Assembly: GCA_035771175.1 (NCBI GenBank)
Contig: CM069598.1
Span: 10,070,668 to 10,134,667, forward strand
DNA from: Paratinospora sagittata
Taxonomy: Eukaryota; Streptophyta; Magnoliopsida; Ranunculales; Menispermaceae
Direction: 5' to 3'
DNA length: 64,000 nucleotides
The position numbers and the translations under genes were made by a program. Below are positions 35,030-46,800 of the stretch, piece after piece. The notes under the pieces were generated by a model. That model made no database searches, was not told the origin of the DNA, and saw nothing but the letters and a program-made list of their open reading frames with translations. Each line of letters opens with the position of its first letter. Within the stretch, counting starts at the first letter, position 1.

Positions 35030-35304
35030 TTCCATATCTAAAGTGGATATATTAATATTTTGGTCCACACCATCCCAACACATTACACACGTCACCACAT
35101 CAAAAGAGAGGGGAAACCATGAAAAGAAAAAGAATCATTGAACACATCAACTAGGGTATAAAATTGGGTTCTTCTTTCTTGGATCATTTTTAGTATTTTT
35201 TGTAAAGAAACATCTAAGTAAAACCATTTTTTTCTTACGAATATAGGTTAATACACATTGTCCGGCATTATGGGTTTTAACAAGGTATTAAAGCTAATAA
35301 TGAT
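35030..35304 (+). repeat. Dispersed LTR-end-like repeat, second copy
   Basis: Matches 14820-15060 in order: TTTTGGTCCACACC, CATCAAAAGAGAGGGG, GTTAATACACATTGTCCGGC, then AACAAGGTATTAAAGCTAAT, which resembles an LTR end and degraded tRNA-Met primer site. No coding remains. Confidence 0.4.
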
Positions 35305-36189
35305 TGTTGGGCCATGAACTCGGTAAAAGCTGAGGTGGCGACAACTTGATACTCGACGAAATCCCGAAAGCGGAAGTAAGGGATGACAGCTCAACTCGGA
35401 TGATCTAGGCACCACCTAAAACAACATTACTCGTTAAATGTAATGACAACAGCTCGACCACGACGAACTCATCTCAACTTCTTTAATCTCGAACAAAGAA
35501 CAACTTCTAATGACGGCAACTCGGCTCATTTACCGGGAGGAGATGAGCTGGTGTATTAAAGACTCCGATCAGCTCAACTCTGCACTTATCGGGCTGAGCT
35601 GACGAGGTGAGCTATTCTGGGCTACATGACGTTAAGTGGATGAGCTCAAACCATTGAGCTCCTCATATTGAGTTCCATCCTGAAATAATTGGAACAAATA
35701 TTCTTGCTAGATGCGAGGTTATCTCGATTAATCTGGGATAGGAACACCTAATCTCGATTAATCTGGGATAGGAACACCTATCCGAGATGTTAGAAAAAAA
35801 TAAAGCCTATCGACCCGAGCTCATCTAATATATCCAAAAAAGATGAGTTTGCCCGATTTATTCTAAGCAAATGAGCTCTCTTGATTCAGGCTCATCTGCT
35901 CCCAACTTATAGAAAGCGACACACGGCATGCCAACTTGGTGACCATAGCCACTCGGCCAAGGACCTTCTCAAGCTAATGCTAAGTTATTCTCGGAATAGC
36001 TCGGTTCTAACTTAAGCCTAAGAGGGTTTTAGTCTACACCACACCAATGCTCCCCAGCTTATTCTTCCTTCTCTTGTTCTAGATCTAGGTGGTGAGCTCC
36101 TGCTAAGGTTGATTGGTTCATGTTTTCAGATCAGTTGGTCTTCTCCGTGTGTTCATTTCTTTGGTTGTTGGTTAAAACTTGCACTAACA
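35305..36189 (+). mobile_element. Gypsy (Tat/Athila-like) 5' LTR
   Basis: Starts TGTTGGGCCATGAACTCGG and ends TGCACTAACA. It is followed by TTTGACCCCATCTGTGG, a decayed form of the TTTGGCGCCRTCTGTGG primer-site sequence of plant Tat/Athila-type Gypsy elements. It includes an exact 30-bp tandem duplication at 35721-35750 and 35751-35780. The element continues into gag remnants at 36600-37520, interrupted by a Copia-like LTR. No 3' LTR is in the window. Confidence 0.65.
35721..35780 (+). repeat. Exact 30-bp tandem duplication
   Basis: ATCTCGATTAATCTGGGATA plus GGAACACCTA occurs twice in direct succession with no mismatch, inside the Gypsy LTR. Confidence 0.9.
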
Positions 36190-36220
36190 TTTGACCCCAT
36201 CTGTGGATAGACACATTATA

Positions 36221-36598
36221 TGTTGGATTTTGGCTCAAAATGTATTCTTTGTTTGATTAGAACTTGAAACATGTATTTAGGAAGTAATTAAAACTTACTT
36301 AATAGGACAATTATTTAATGATCTAGTTGTATTTTAATTATTTATTTTGGGCATTCTTTTTTTGTTCTTTTTCTTCTCTATCAAAGCTTCAAAACTGTGT
36401 ATTATCTAGTATATAAGTACTACTTAGGTGTTTAATTCTTCTGATGTACTTGTTAATTAATAGTGAATTATTTTTTGCCTATCATTTTTTTTTCCTCATT
36501 TTAGGGTTTTCCACTTATATCTTCAAGTTGTGGTTGTTTTTCTTTATTGTTCCTTTCTTTATTGAATAGATAAGAGGATTTTGGTGTTTTTCCCAACA
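36221..36598 (+). mobile_element. Copia-like solo LTR (378 bp)
   Basis: TGTTGGATTTTGG...GTTTTTCCCAACA, with 5-bp inverted ends TGTTG/CAACA. The flanks TTATA (36216-36220) and ATATA (36599-36603) match at 4 of 5 positions. It lies within the leader of the Gypsy element, between the primer site and gag. Confidence 0.6.
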
Positions 36599-36599
36599 A

Positions 36600-37520
36600 T
36601 ATAGGCCAAGGTCAGCTTTTCCTCCATGAGCCAAGAAGTAGATCCCTCACTCAAAAACCACCGGCCTCAGTCGTCGTGCCTCAGGGTAAGCATGAAAAAC
36701 CTCCCAAGAGTTAGATAAAGAGCCCAGCTCAAAAGTATAAGAGCTCTGCCCAAAAACAAAAGGCTAGACTTAGCAACATTGAAAATAACGTCGTAAAGAT
36801 TTCTCAGTCAGTGCTAGAGCAGGCGCAGAGGGCAGCTCATCCTCCCCCACCCACTCTCAACGTCCAGCCTCATAGGGACGAAGTAAGTTGGTGTTGTGAC
36901 GTCTACTCCAAGACAAGGTCGGCGAGAAGTCGAGATCAACGCAACATTGGGTCCCAACGAAAATCATTGTCGATTGAAGATTTTTGCCACTCACTGGATG
37001 TGAAGAAAAATAATAAAAATTTGAGCTCTTCCCACTTCAAGTTGGTCTCCAAGAAGAGCAGAAGAACTCACAAAAGCCAACAGGTCAGGTCGGCCTTTGT
37101 TAGGTCTTCCCAAATCGAGAACACCAAATCGACCTGTTACAGTGATGGAAACCCAACCCTTTACTACCAAAGAAATACTCTAAGCCCCACTGCCCAAGAA
37201 CGTCAATATTGTCGATATCAAGCAATACGACGGTAAAAGAAACCCTAGAGAGCACATCATCAAGAACTATAAGTCTTGGATGAAATTTAAAGGCTATGAC
37301 CTATGTGCAAAGGGTCCCGCATCACCTTTACCGATCCGGCTTGGAAGTAGTATCAAAAGTTTCCATCAGTCCTAGCTTGTCACCGCTGCCCGGTACTCCA
37401 AGCTAACAAGGCACCAAACTCATGTCAATATATTCTCTTCTGACTAACACTACGACATGGGAAATAGCTCGGTACTACTAATCTGACATCATTCTCAAAT
37501 CTCGAGGCCTATAGATACCG
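36600..37520 (+). pseudogene. Ty3/Gypsy gag remnant
   Basis: At about 37205-37330 the frames give IKQYDGKRNPREHIIKNYKS, WMKFKGYDLC and, after a frameshift, ITFTDPAWK, a stop, then YQKFP. This matches the retrotransposon Gag core (YDGxxDPxxHL..Y...M......DAxxxxxFxxxLxGxAxxWFxxLP). The 141-codon frame upstream (36811-37236) is a Ser/Arg/Lys-rich Gag N-terminus. Internal stops and frameshifts make it non-functional. Confidence 0.62.
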
Positions 37521-37533
37521 GATTGGAAGAGTT

Positions 37534-37664
37534 TTTTTTTTTTTTGAAAACTCATTAATTTTATTAAAACAAAGAAGAAAGAGGAAAAGCCTCCTCAAAC
37601 AAATAGGAGGGACTTCCTCTAACCAAATAAAGGAAGAGTCAATGCTTGTGGTAAAACGAGCCAG
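37534..37664 (-). mobile_element. LINE 3' end insertion (5'-truncated) with TSD
   Basis: The minus-strand sequence ends TGTTTTAATAAAATTAATGA, GTTTTC and a poly(A), seen as the T run at 37532-37545. The target duplication is ATTGGAAGAGTT (37522-37533) versus ATTGAAAGAGTT (37665-37676), one mismatch in 12. About 130 bp long, it is inserted into the dead gag sequence. Confidence 0.7.
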
Positions 37665-37676
37665 ATTGAAAGAGTT

Positions 37677-38557
37677 GACTTGTATACTAGCTCGGTAAGC
37701 CAAAGATGTGGCTCAACAATCATAATACAAATATTTGAAATAGTTATGCTAAAATTTTAATACTATATTTTTTTTTTTAGATTATTCTAAATTTTATTAA
37801 AAACTCAAATCTCAAGGTGCCATGTTACTATTAGTACGTATTTTAGTCATCTTATAATGAGATTAAAATAAAATAATATTTACTACATATCATATTTATT
37901 GGAAACAATTAACATCAACTTATTATAATTTTGGGAGAACTTTATATTGACTAACATGTGGCCCCATGTAGGAAATTACTACCACGACTTCGGGATATTT
38001 TCGATTTTATATGAATGAACGGTTTGGTGGTTTTGTGCCCCAATGCCTAATTCTTTAAACAATTTGGCTTTCCATAAATAAAACAAAAATGTTTTTACAT
38101 CCTAAAAATTATATGCGAAATCATAGTAATGCTAATGTGATACATAGGAGTAATGGCTTTTTATGTAATGTATTTACAATATTAAAGCACCCGTATCAAA
38201 ATTGTAATTAAAAAATATGTTATTTTAATGTATTAAAATTAAAAGCTGCTATCTTTAAAATAAAATAAAATACAAAAAGTTAAAAGCAAGTATAACAGTA
38301 ATTTGTAGCAATCGGCCTTAGTGTTTTCAATCTCTCGCTGCATTGCTCAAAAGGAAGGGTATGTATTTTAAGTTGTTTTAACATTCTTTATTAAAAAAAT
38401 CTACAATTAATAAGAAACTTGTGAATATATCACTTCAAAGAGTAACTTACCCAAAAATCTTGCAGAGCAGTTATATATATAAAAGAAGAGAGAGCTCATT
38501 GAATAACGTGAATTTGAAGGCAATTAAGTAGAGGGAAAATTTTTTAAGGGAACTAAG
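37677..38557. other. Intergenic DNA, no gene seen
   Basis: AT-rich, without exon-like sequence. TATATATAAAAGAAGAGAGA at about 38471-38490 is a possible TATA region 75 bp before the F-box-like frame. Confidence 0.5.
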
Positions 38558-39467
38558 ATGGGAGAACGGAGTAACTTGGACGATGATCTTTTGCGAGAGA
38601 TATTCGATAGGGCTATTAATGGTAGTAGTGCAGGGGCAGCTGAAGTGCTCTCAGGCCCATTTTGGGTTTGTCGTCCATGGCAGTTTATATGCTGTGAAAT
38701 CCTCTCCTTTAAGGAAGAAGAAGTTCATAAGTTGGATTTGAATATAACAGAGTGTGTTTCGTGTTAGAGGGGTGAAGGAAGAGGATGATCTTCTTGCATC
38801 AAAGTTTATGCGCATGTTAATGGATATAATGAGATGTTTGGATACTAGTGGTAGATCATCAATTACCGAATTTGTTCTCCCTCCAGGCATCAACTTCAGA
38901 GATGACCATCTTCTTTATATTTCTCAAAGGTGATGGATCATCTTTAATATCACGCCTAAAACTCTAATGTGAAAAAATATTACTCCCCTAAGAGAAATTA
39001 TACGCGCGAGTTCTCTCTTTATATACACTAATTATGTTAATGTTATTGCTTCACACACACACACACACATATATTATATAATTGTTTTTAATGGTAATTA
39101 TACCCAAGCTAATTTCCTTATAATAATCATGATTTCTTTTCATTTTCAAATTTCAAACAGATTACCAGGGCTGAGGAAAATAAGTGTTCCATGCGCACAA
39201 GCAATCACAGAAGCATGTTTCACCAAGGCAATTCGAAATTGGACAGAGATGACTGAGATGGAGATAGACCAAATACAAGACTTTTATCTCTATTATCGCT
39301 CGCTTCCGGAGATATGGAACATTTATAAGAATTTAAAGCAGCTATGCGTTCCTGGGGAACCACCGTACCTCATCTGTCCCGTTTGGGGAAGACATCATCG
39401 TATATGTAGTTTTTGTGGTACTTTTTTTCTAGGGCCTATCACTAATATATTCAAGTTCGATCGGTAG
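38558..39467 (+). pseudogene. F-box/LRR-like gene, apparently frameshifted
   Basis: ATG 38558 begins MGERSNLDDDLLREIFDRA with WVCRPWQFICCEIL, an F-box-like start (DLLxxIF...VCRxW). This frame stops at 38767, but the adjacent frame continues with VKEEDDLLASKFMRMLMDIM, then ITEFVLPPGINFRDDHLLY and ISQ up to a donor at about 38931. An intron follows, ending CAG at about 39160, and then LPGLRKISVPCAQAITEACF and MEIDQI, LRR-like text as in FBW2/SKIP-type F-box proteins. The frame change lies near the GTGTGT at 38753-38758. It could be a 1-bp indel or a missed short intron. F-box proteins act as substrate receptors of SCF ubiquitin ligases. Confidence 0.55.
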
Positions 39468-40859
39468 CGTCTATATATTTTAAGTGGGAGAGTACTGTCA
39501 GTTATAATATATATATATATATTATAATTCAAGTCAATCATCGAGCTATATTGATTTAGTTAAATACTTAAATTGCCTCAACATTTAATTGCTGAAGTAA
39601 CTTTGTTTTATGAATGGGTTGATGAAAGCATGCATCAAAATCATATTCAGAGGATCCATAATACGTAGCTAGAAGAGGTTGAGAGGAGAGCTCTTGCTTG
39701 CTATTTTAATAGTGGGTCAAACAATGCATTGCCACATCATTAACTAATTTTCATTTAAAAATTCTTTGAAACCATAATAAATTAATTAATAAAGAAAAAT
39801 GTTAATCTACCTACAAAGAGTAACTACACATTCACAATTATTAGATAAATGTGTGTTACGCATTTCTAGATGTGTTATAAATAATATAATAATTGTGTAT
39901 GTGTAGTTGCATTTGAAGTTTACACTTATTGTTGTCAAAATAACATTCTCTATTAATAAATATTTGTTTAGATTAAGGTGCGATATAAATGAACCTTATG
40001 GTGTATCAAATTACCCACACATTATGATTCTAAGTCAATTTTATCATGCATGTTGGTACTTGGTTTGTTTTCACTTTTTCTATTCATACAGTGTTCTTTT
40101 ATTGAGACACATGAATAAAAATTTATCCACTCCTCTTCTTCTGTGAAAGTAGATCATAGAACTAAACCACGTTAAAACTCTATATTCTTTTTGTTTGTGT
40201 TTTACAACAATTTCCACTTAATTTGAAAAATGAAATTTGCATTTTACGTGCTTTTTTTAAAATGAGTTGTCACAATAATCTGAGCATTTTGAATCCCAGC
40301 ATAAAAGATGCATTACCGTATAGAAGCACTTCAAAACAACTTACTAATATTTAACAAAGTGAGTCAGAGCAGTAGCAATTCTTCACATTCTACATGAAGA
40401 TTTTAGTTAATTTAGAAAACTAAAATAAAAGTTACAGGATGTATTTAACAAAGTGAAAAGGGTGAGTCAAGAGTCGTAGCAATTCTTCACATTCTACATA
40501 AAAATTTAAGTTAATATAGTTAAATCAAAACAAAAGGTTACAAAATGTAGAGAAGCTCCAAGCCTACTGTGAAACTCTGTACATTGTAGAGATGGAACTC
40601 TCTCTATTCCTTCAATTGATACAAGCTTTAACCCTCATGTAATACAACACTTGCCACCACCAAGGTTCCCCTTCATCTTAAACTCCCCCATGAACCTCAT
40701 TGTACTGAGATCAGCACAAATCAAAATCCACAACATTCACCGATACTTGAATGAAATGACAACCGGTAGCAAAACAGGTTTTCTCGAGTGTCACCACCAA
40801 AGGCAAAGTGGGGGGTTTTCTACCAAAATTGATGTCTCTTCTAAGTCACTTCTTCTCGC
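39468..40859. other. Intergenic DNA and 3' region of the polymerase gene
   Basis: Nothing gene-like on the + strand. About 40380-40860 should hold the 3' UTR of the minus-strand polymerase gene. Two similar blocks, CAATTCTTCACATTCTACAT at about 40376 and 40478, form an imperfect direct repeat of about 100 bp. Confidence 0.55.
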
Positions 40860-43800
40860 TTACTTAGCAGCGTACCAGTTCTGCGCACACTTAGCATCTA
40901 CAGAAAGATCAACTTTGAGAAAGTTTTTACCGTCAAAAGGTTTGGACATGCACTCTACAACTAGAGCCTTCGCTTCCTCCGCTGACTCTGTTGGACCTTC
41001 CAATATCATTTCATCATGTACCTGCATCCAACACAGTTTACCCCGAGTTATTTTGTGTAATGAGCAGCTTTTTTTTCTTTTTATTTTGAAAATTCAAAAC
41101 TGTTTTTATATTTAACTTTAAAATTTGTAAAGAAAACAAGAATACACCAAAGAGTTGTTTCCACTGTTATGTATAAGAACTGTGCTAGGGAAACATGGCT
41201 CAAATCGCGGGGTACTCAATTCTCCCAGAGCTGCACATATATTGTGCAGCTGTGATCAAAGGCTTGTGAAGAAATTCAGTTTCCCGTCATTTTTTATTTT
41301 TTAGATACAATCTATTCAGCTCCCGGTAATGGGACCCTTGTCGGATTCAGTTTCCTCATGCATTTTGAACCATGTTTTTTAGTTTTTCTCTTTCAAAAAT
41401 TAAACTCTAAATACAACTTTTTAAAAATATCTTTTAAATTGGATACCAAACTGGCCCTCAATTTCTCCAATTAACAAGCCTACGAGCTCTACACATTCAG
41501 ATCCAATGGATAACAAAAGGAAACAAGACGGGGGCACATTAAACCTGCAAAAGCATCTTCCAGCCAAGCTCCTTCAAGCGTAGATTTTTTGATATTTCAA
41601 GCATGGCACACATAGCAACATCAGCAGCACTACCCTGATAATCAACATAAGCATTCAAGCAGATAATTAGATGATAAGTATGAGGAACAATCTCTTTATT
41701 ATGTACATATACTTTGCTTTTAGATCAAAACCTGGACAGGGGTATTGATGGCAGCTCGTTCGATGTGGCCTCTCTGAGCATTACTAGCATGATCCATGGA
41801 AGGGAACAAGCGGGCCCGACCTAACAATGTGTGTACACACCTATTGGTCCTAGCTTCATGCTTCTGCTTCTTTTGCCAATTTAAAACTTCTTTTCTCTCT
41901 CTATACCAAAGATCAACTGTTTCTTTGGCTTCCTCAATGGAAACCTGCATATGAAAAGAAGTGCTTGGTTGGCTATTTGGTTTAGTTTAAAATAATAAAA
42001 TCAACGTAAATTTTAAGTTTATCATAGTAAATGTTACCTTCCAATCACGAGCCAGCCCAACAGGAGTTTTACCATATGCAATGGAAAAGTTGAGCATTTT
42101 AGCCTTTCTTCTCTCAGAAGCAAAAGCATCCTGAGATAATAACAGAAATATAAAATGGACATAAATAAGCATATGATTTGATCAAAAATAATGGAATTCT
42201 TTCAGGTTGGACCTCTTATTACCTCCCGCTAACAAAAGATTTTTTAAAGAAAAAAAAAGGTTATCTGTTTGACTTCCAGTTGCAGTTGCAATATATATAA
42301 GTAAATCTGCAATCGTTGCTGAATAGACCAATTCATCACTGAGACAACGCCGAACAACCCGAACAATGTCATTGTCCCAACTTCAAGCAGTCAGCTCATG
42401 ACCATGTCAATGTCAAATCCACAGATTGATAGATTCTTCAAGCAAGAAGCAGCTAGTTCAAGATTGACATGATACATAGATTCTTCAATCTAGAGAACAA
42501 CTTTTTTCAAGATCTTCTATTCATTTTTGGATTTATAGACAACCCATGACAAGTATGTATAACTATATGCTAAAAATTCTTCAAGAACTCAACAGTATCA
42601 AGAGTTGCACTTGAGATGCAAGTCCCAGAACCCGTGAACCAGATCGAGAATGATCTTTTTTCAAGGGGGAATCTTACTTGCACAACCCTTCTTGACTTAT
42701 TTTTTACACCATACAAGTCCTATGCAAAAATGTAAACAAGTCAACTATTTCTTTTATCACTGTGCTTATAGCCAAAATTGTTAACCCCCCCCCCCCCCCC
42801 AACCAAAACCAAAACCAAAACCAAAAAACAAAGAAGAGAGAGAGAGAGAGAATAGAATAAGGAAGGGTAATTGACAGTTACCTTCAAAAGGGGAACTGGG
42901 GGCTTATCTTCACCAGGCTGAGGGTGCCACTCAAGCAATACTTGCTCCTCTTCTATAGCTTTACGAATATGTGGGTACATATTCATTGCTGTTCTTGAAT
43001 GGAAATCTCCACCAGCTTCGAAGGCATGTAACATGCTCTTACAATTTGCAAGATGTGCCAGGATTCTAAGTTCAAGCTGCAAAGTTTAAAGATTGTCGGA
43101 TAAAACTATAAGAAACTATTCAGGATAAAAATTAAAATGGTTGCAAAATGAATCTTGAATCAAATACCTGTCCATAATCAGCAACAATAAGGGAGTTCCC
43201 GGGTGCAGCTATAAATGCCTGGCGGATCTTATATCTGTCCTTCTCTAGAGCAGGTTGATTCTGAGTAACAGATTTGAAAACATCAACAATTTCATAGCAG
43301 TAGAAAGATTTCATTATTATTAAATGTAGGTAAAAGGCATTTCAAAACAAAGACAAAATCACTACACCAAATTGTGGATAATCTAGAACATTCCTTTCAA
43401 TATCCTCTTTGTAAAGTCCAACAGGATTCTATTCGGATAAGGCAAATTTTGAATTTTCACAAATGCAATGCAGCAATTTCATCATTGTGGGCTGACAGCA
43501 TATTCCAAAACCATGAAAAGTCTCAAATAATCAGGATCAGCATCAGTAGTTCCCCATAGTTGACAATACAACAACCTAGAGCCCACTAGAAGGGTTGATC
43601 AAAGTTGAGTTTTCAGAAATGTCCATCATCTAATAACTTAGAAACTGTAATGGAAAGAAAAAAAGATGCCTTTACTACAAATGATGCACTTATTCTCCAA
43701 CAATACTCATTTCATTTTCTTTACCAAAAATTCTATTGAAAATTAGCATCTCATAGTTTACACTGTAAAACAACAAATTCAATGAAGATTTCTTAGGAAA

Positions 43801-46800
43801 CAAAAGCATTTTTCGCTTTTAGATGAAATTTTATGTGATTTGATAACTTTTAATTAATGACATTCATATAAGACCCATAATTACAGCTTAATAATAGTTT
43901 GCTAGCTCGTTCTTTGTTGAATCTGGTGTAATAATAATTTCAGAAATAATTATCAATTACTTGTCTACACCTCAACCAATTACTAGGATGAGCACCGTCA
44001 ATATTAAATCCCAATTCAAGTTTCCCTTAGCCATGTCATCAGTCACATATAGAGCTCTTGATAATATCTCCCATTTTAATGATTAGAGAAGGGGGAAACA
44101 AAGAGAAAAAAGATATAAAGGACAAACCTGTAGATTAGGTCTCCTCGCTGACAAGCGCCCAGTCTCTGTGTTTATATTTAAAGAGCAATGGACACGTCCG
44201 TCCTTACCCGATATATGACTGCTCTGAAGTCATGAAAAACAAGTATCATAAAAAGACACTCCATGCACTTGGAGTTAGAAAAGATGAGTTGAAAACAAAT
44301 AAAATATACAACTCTATGAAAATTAAATTACAGTAGATTGACGGACAAAATTACAGCATTATTATCAATGGTGTTTCCTTTCTATCCTTTCACTAGGCAA
44401 CTATTAAATTATAACTTTGAAAAAAATTTCTTTTGCAGTTCATGGATGCACAAGTTTTTCTATGACATTTGGTAAACATACATTTTTGTAAAATAATGTT
44501 CAATGTTGAGTACTGAGTTTGTAAGAGAACCATACATGTCTCAAACCATCTAATGCGTTCCCAAAATTTTATCTTCGCATTAGCTCAAGTCTTCACCAGA
44601 AACAATCAAACTCCCCCATCAATCCAATGAAGCCTCTGACCCCACCTCACCCCTTTGGTCCTTCCTATGGCTTCATGCATTACCAAGGATAATGTTCAGT
44701 GAGAAGGAGCATCACAAAAATGTTTGCTACATGTTCAAGCCCAATTGTAGATTATATTAATCAACTTTTGCTCCATTATCTTTTTTCTATTAGCATTTGG
44801 AATTTCTATTTTGGTCTCCAAGGATCGATTGGAGGCTCACCAGTTGAGTATTGAAGGCTTTCAGATTGGGAGCAGATGCATCGTCTATGACCCTTAATTT
44901 TGTCTACATTTTTTTTTTAATAAGAAACAAGTATAACCTGATACCCACCCCACCCGTTGGGAAATCCGAGCCACGCAGGACCCGACTAATACCCACACCA
45001 ACAAGACCCGACCCGACGGCCCCTCAAAGTTGGTCCACAGTCAGTCCAGCAGCTACTCTGTGCCAATGAGAGAATTTAAAGAAATCTGGTATCCGCCCCT
45101 CCGGAGTCCCGCCACGAACCTTCGACCCCATGTAATAGACCAGCCGCTCGAACCATCGAACCAATGCCTTATTGACCTGTCTACATTTTTTGACTAAAGG
45201 CATTTGGTTGGAAAGGAGCAAAAGAACGTATGACACATAAAGCAGTCGCTCAAGGCAGGATTTTGAGCAAGGGCTTCAATTTTATTACTAGGTGAAAGTA
45301 TTGTGATGTCTTATCTCAATTGGATGAGTTTACGTTTGGATTGAGAGTGAATTATTGGGAGATTTATCAAAAGAAGGAATAAATAAATAAATAAATAGAA
45401 AATGGAAGGAGGTGGAATGGAAAAAATCATTGAAGGGAAAAGGTTCACCATTTTTTGAGTCCCACCAACAAGTCAACAATTTTTTACACTATTGTCAAGG
45501 TGAAACCTAGATGATAAAACTAAAAAGTTCTATAGACATAAGATACCTAGATGTAATTTCATGTTGTATTTAATAACATAGAGTTTAGCTATTTGGAAAG
45601 CCTATACATTATCCAAGGTAAATTTTTTAAAAAAGAAGATTCTTTTGATCTTAAAATCTTATAAAAAATGATAATCCCAATTTCTAAGAGCTAGGTCAAC
45701 TACTAATTCATTTATTCCTTGTACAAGAAAACACTAGAGCTCTTATAAGTGATTTAGGGTTCTGAGTTTTGATATATGCATGAGTAAGAAAAGAAGAAAA
45801 AAATGGCTTATGAGGTTAAGACCTCTATTACATTCCAAAGCCATTAACCATAACATTAGATACTCAGGCAGTAAAAGAGAGTGGTCTTACATGGTTACAG
45901 TATCTGATCAAGTAGTCCCAAAGCCTTCTACATTTGTCTTGTGAAATTTGTCTACTCCATTAATAAACATTACCATTTTTTATGACTAACAGAACTAGTA
46001 CAGAAATGCTATTCTTAAAAGAAAAGGCATACAAATGTCTAGGTACAGCAAAAGGTCTTGCATCCAAAGGTCTACTAGGTTATCTACTTTCAAATTTTAT
46101 GTTAAGGAAAAAAAGTGAAGATGCATAAGAAGTATAATACAGTAGCATAAATCACCTGCAAGGGGAGAATGAAGTTGGATATCAACGAGTCAATTGAGCA
46201 TACTTCACAAAGAGCAGCAATAGCATGGCAAGCCTCCCTTCCTTTCTTACCACCTCCAAATGGAGCATAAGCAGTTCCGTAGAAAGAGGTGTCAACATTC
46301 TCACTAGTCGAAGGACTATCTACCCCATCTGAAAGAGGAATTTCTTCATCATTCCAATCATATTCTGAGGATACTTTGCCAGCCATAACCTTTAAGGCAT
46401 CTCCACAAAGTGAAGGCCAACCACTGGATGTATACATCTCGGTTTGCATGTCATCAACAATTTTGTGTAGTTTAATACTACGAAACTTTGTGGGCACCTT
46501 CTTGCCTTCCTCAATTACTTTATCAACATTTGGCACTTTAAATATCCTTTCTTCAGGAAGTTCTTGATTTGGGTCCTTTCTGTGTGAATTAAACAAGCAA
46601 TATATAACACAATTAACAGCAACGCATAAAAGCACAAGTAGGTCACTTGGCAATGACTTGAAAACTAAGTTTTTTGTAATGATCTCCCACTAGCTCCCTT
46701 CCTCCCTCCATCTCTCATTCAGATTTATCTTTCAAATTTTAATTTTGGTCATTCCTAAATGTGTATGGCCATCATCATCATCACCATCTAAAACTTTGAT

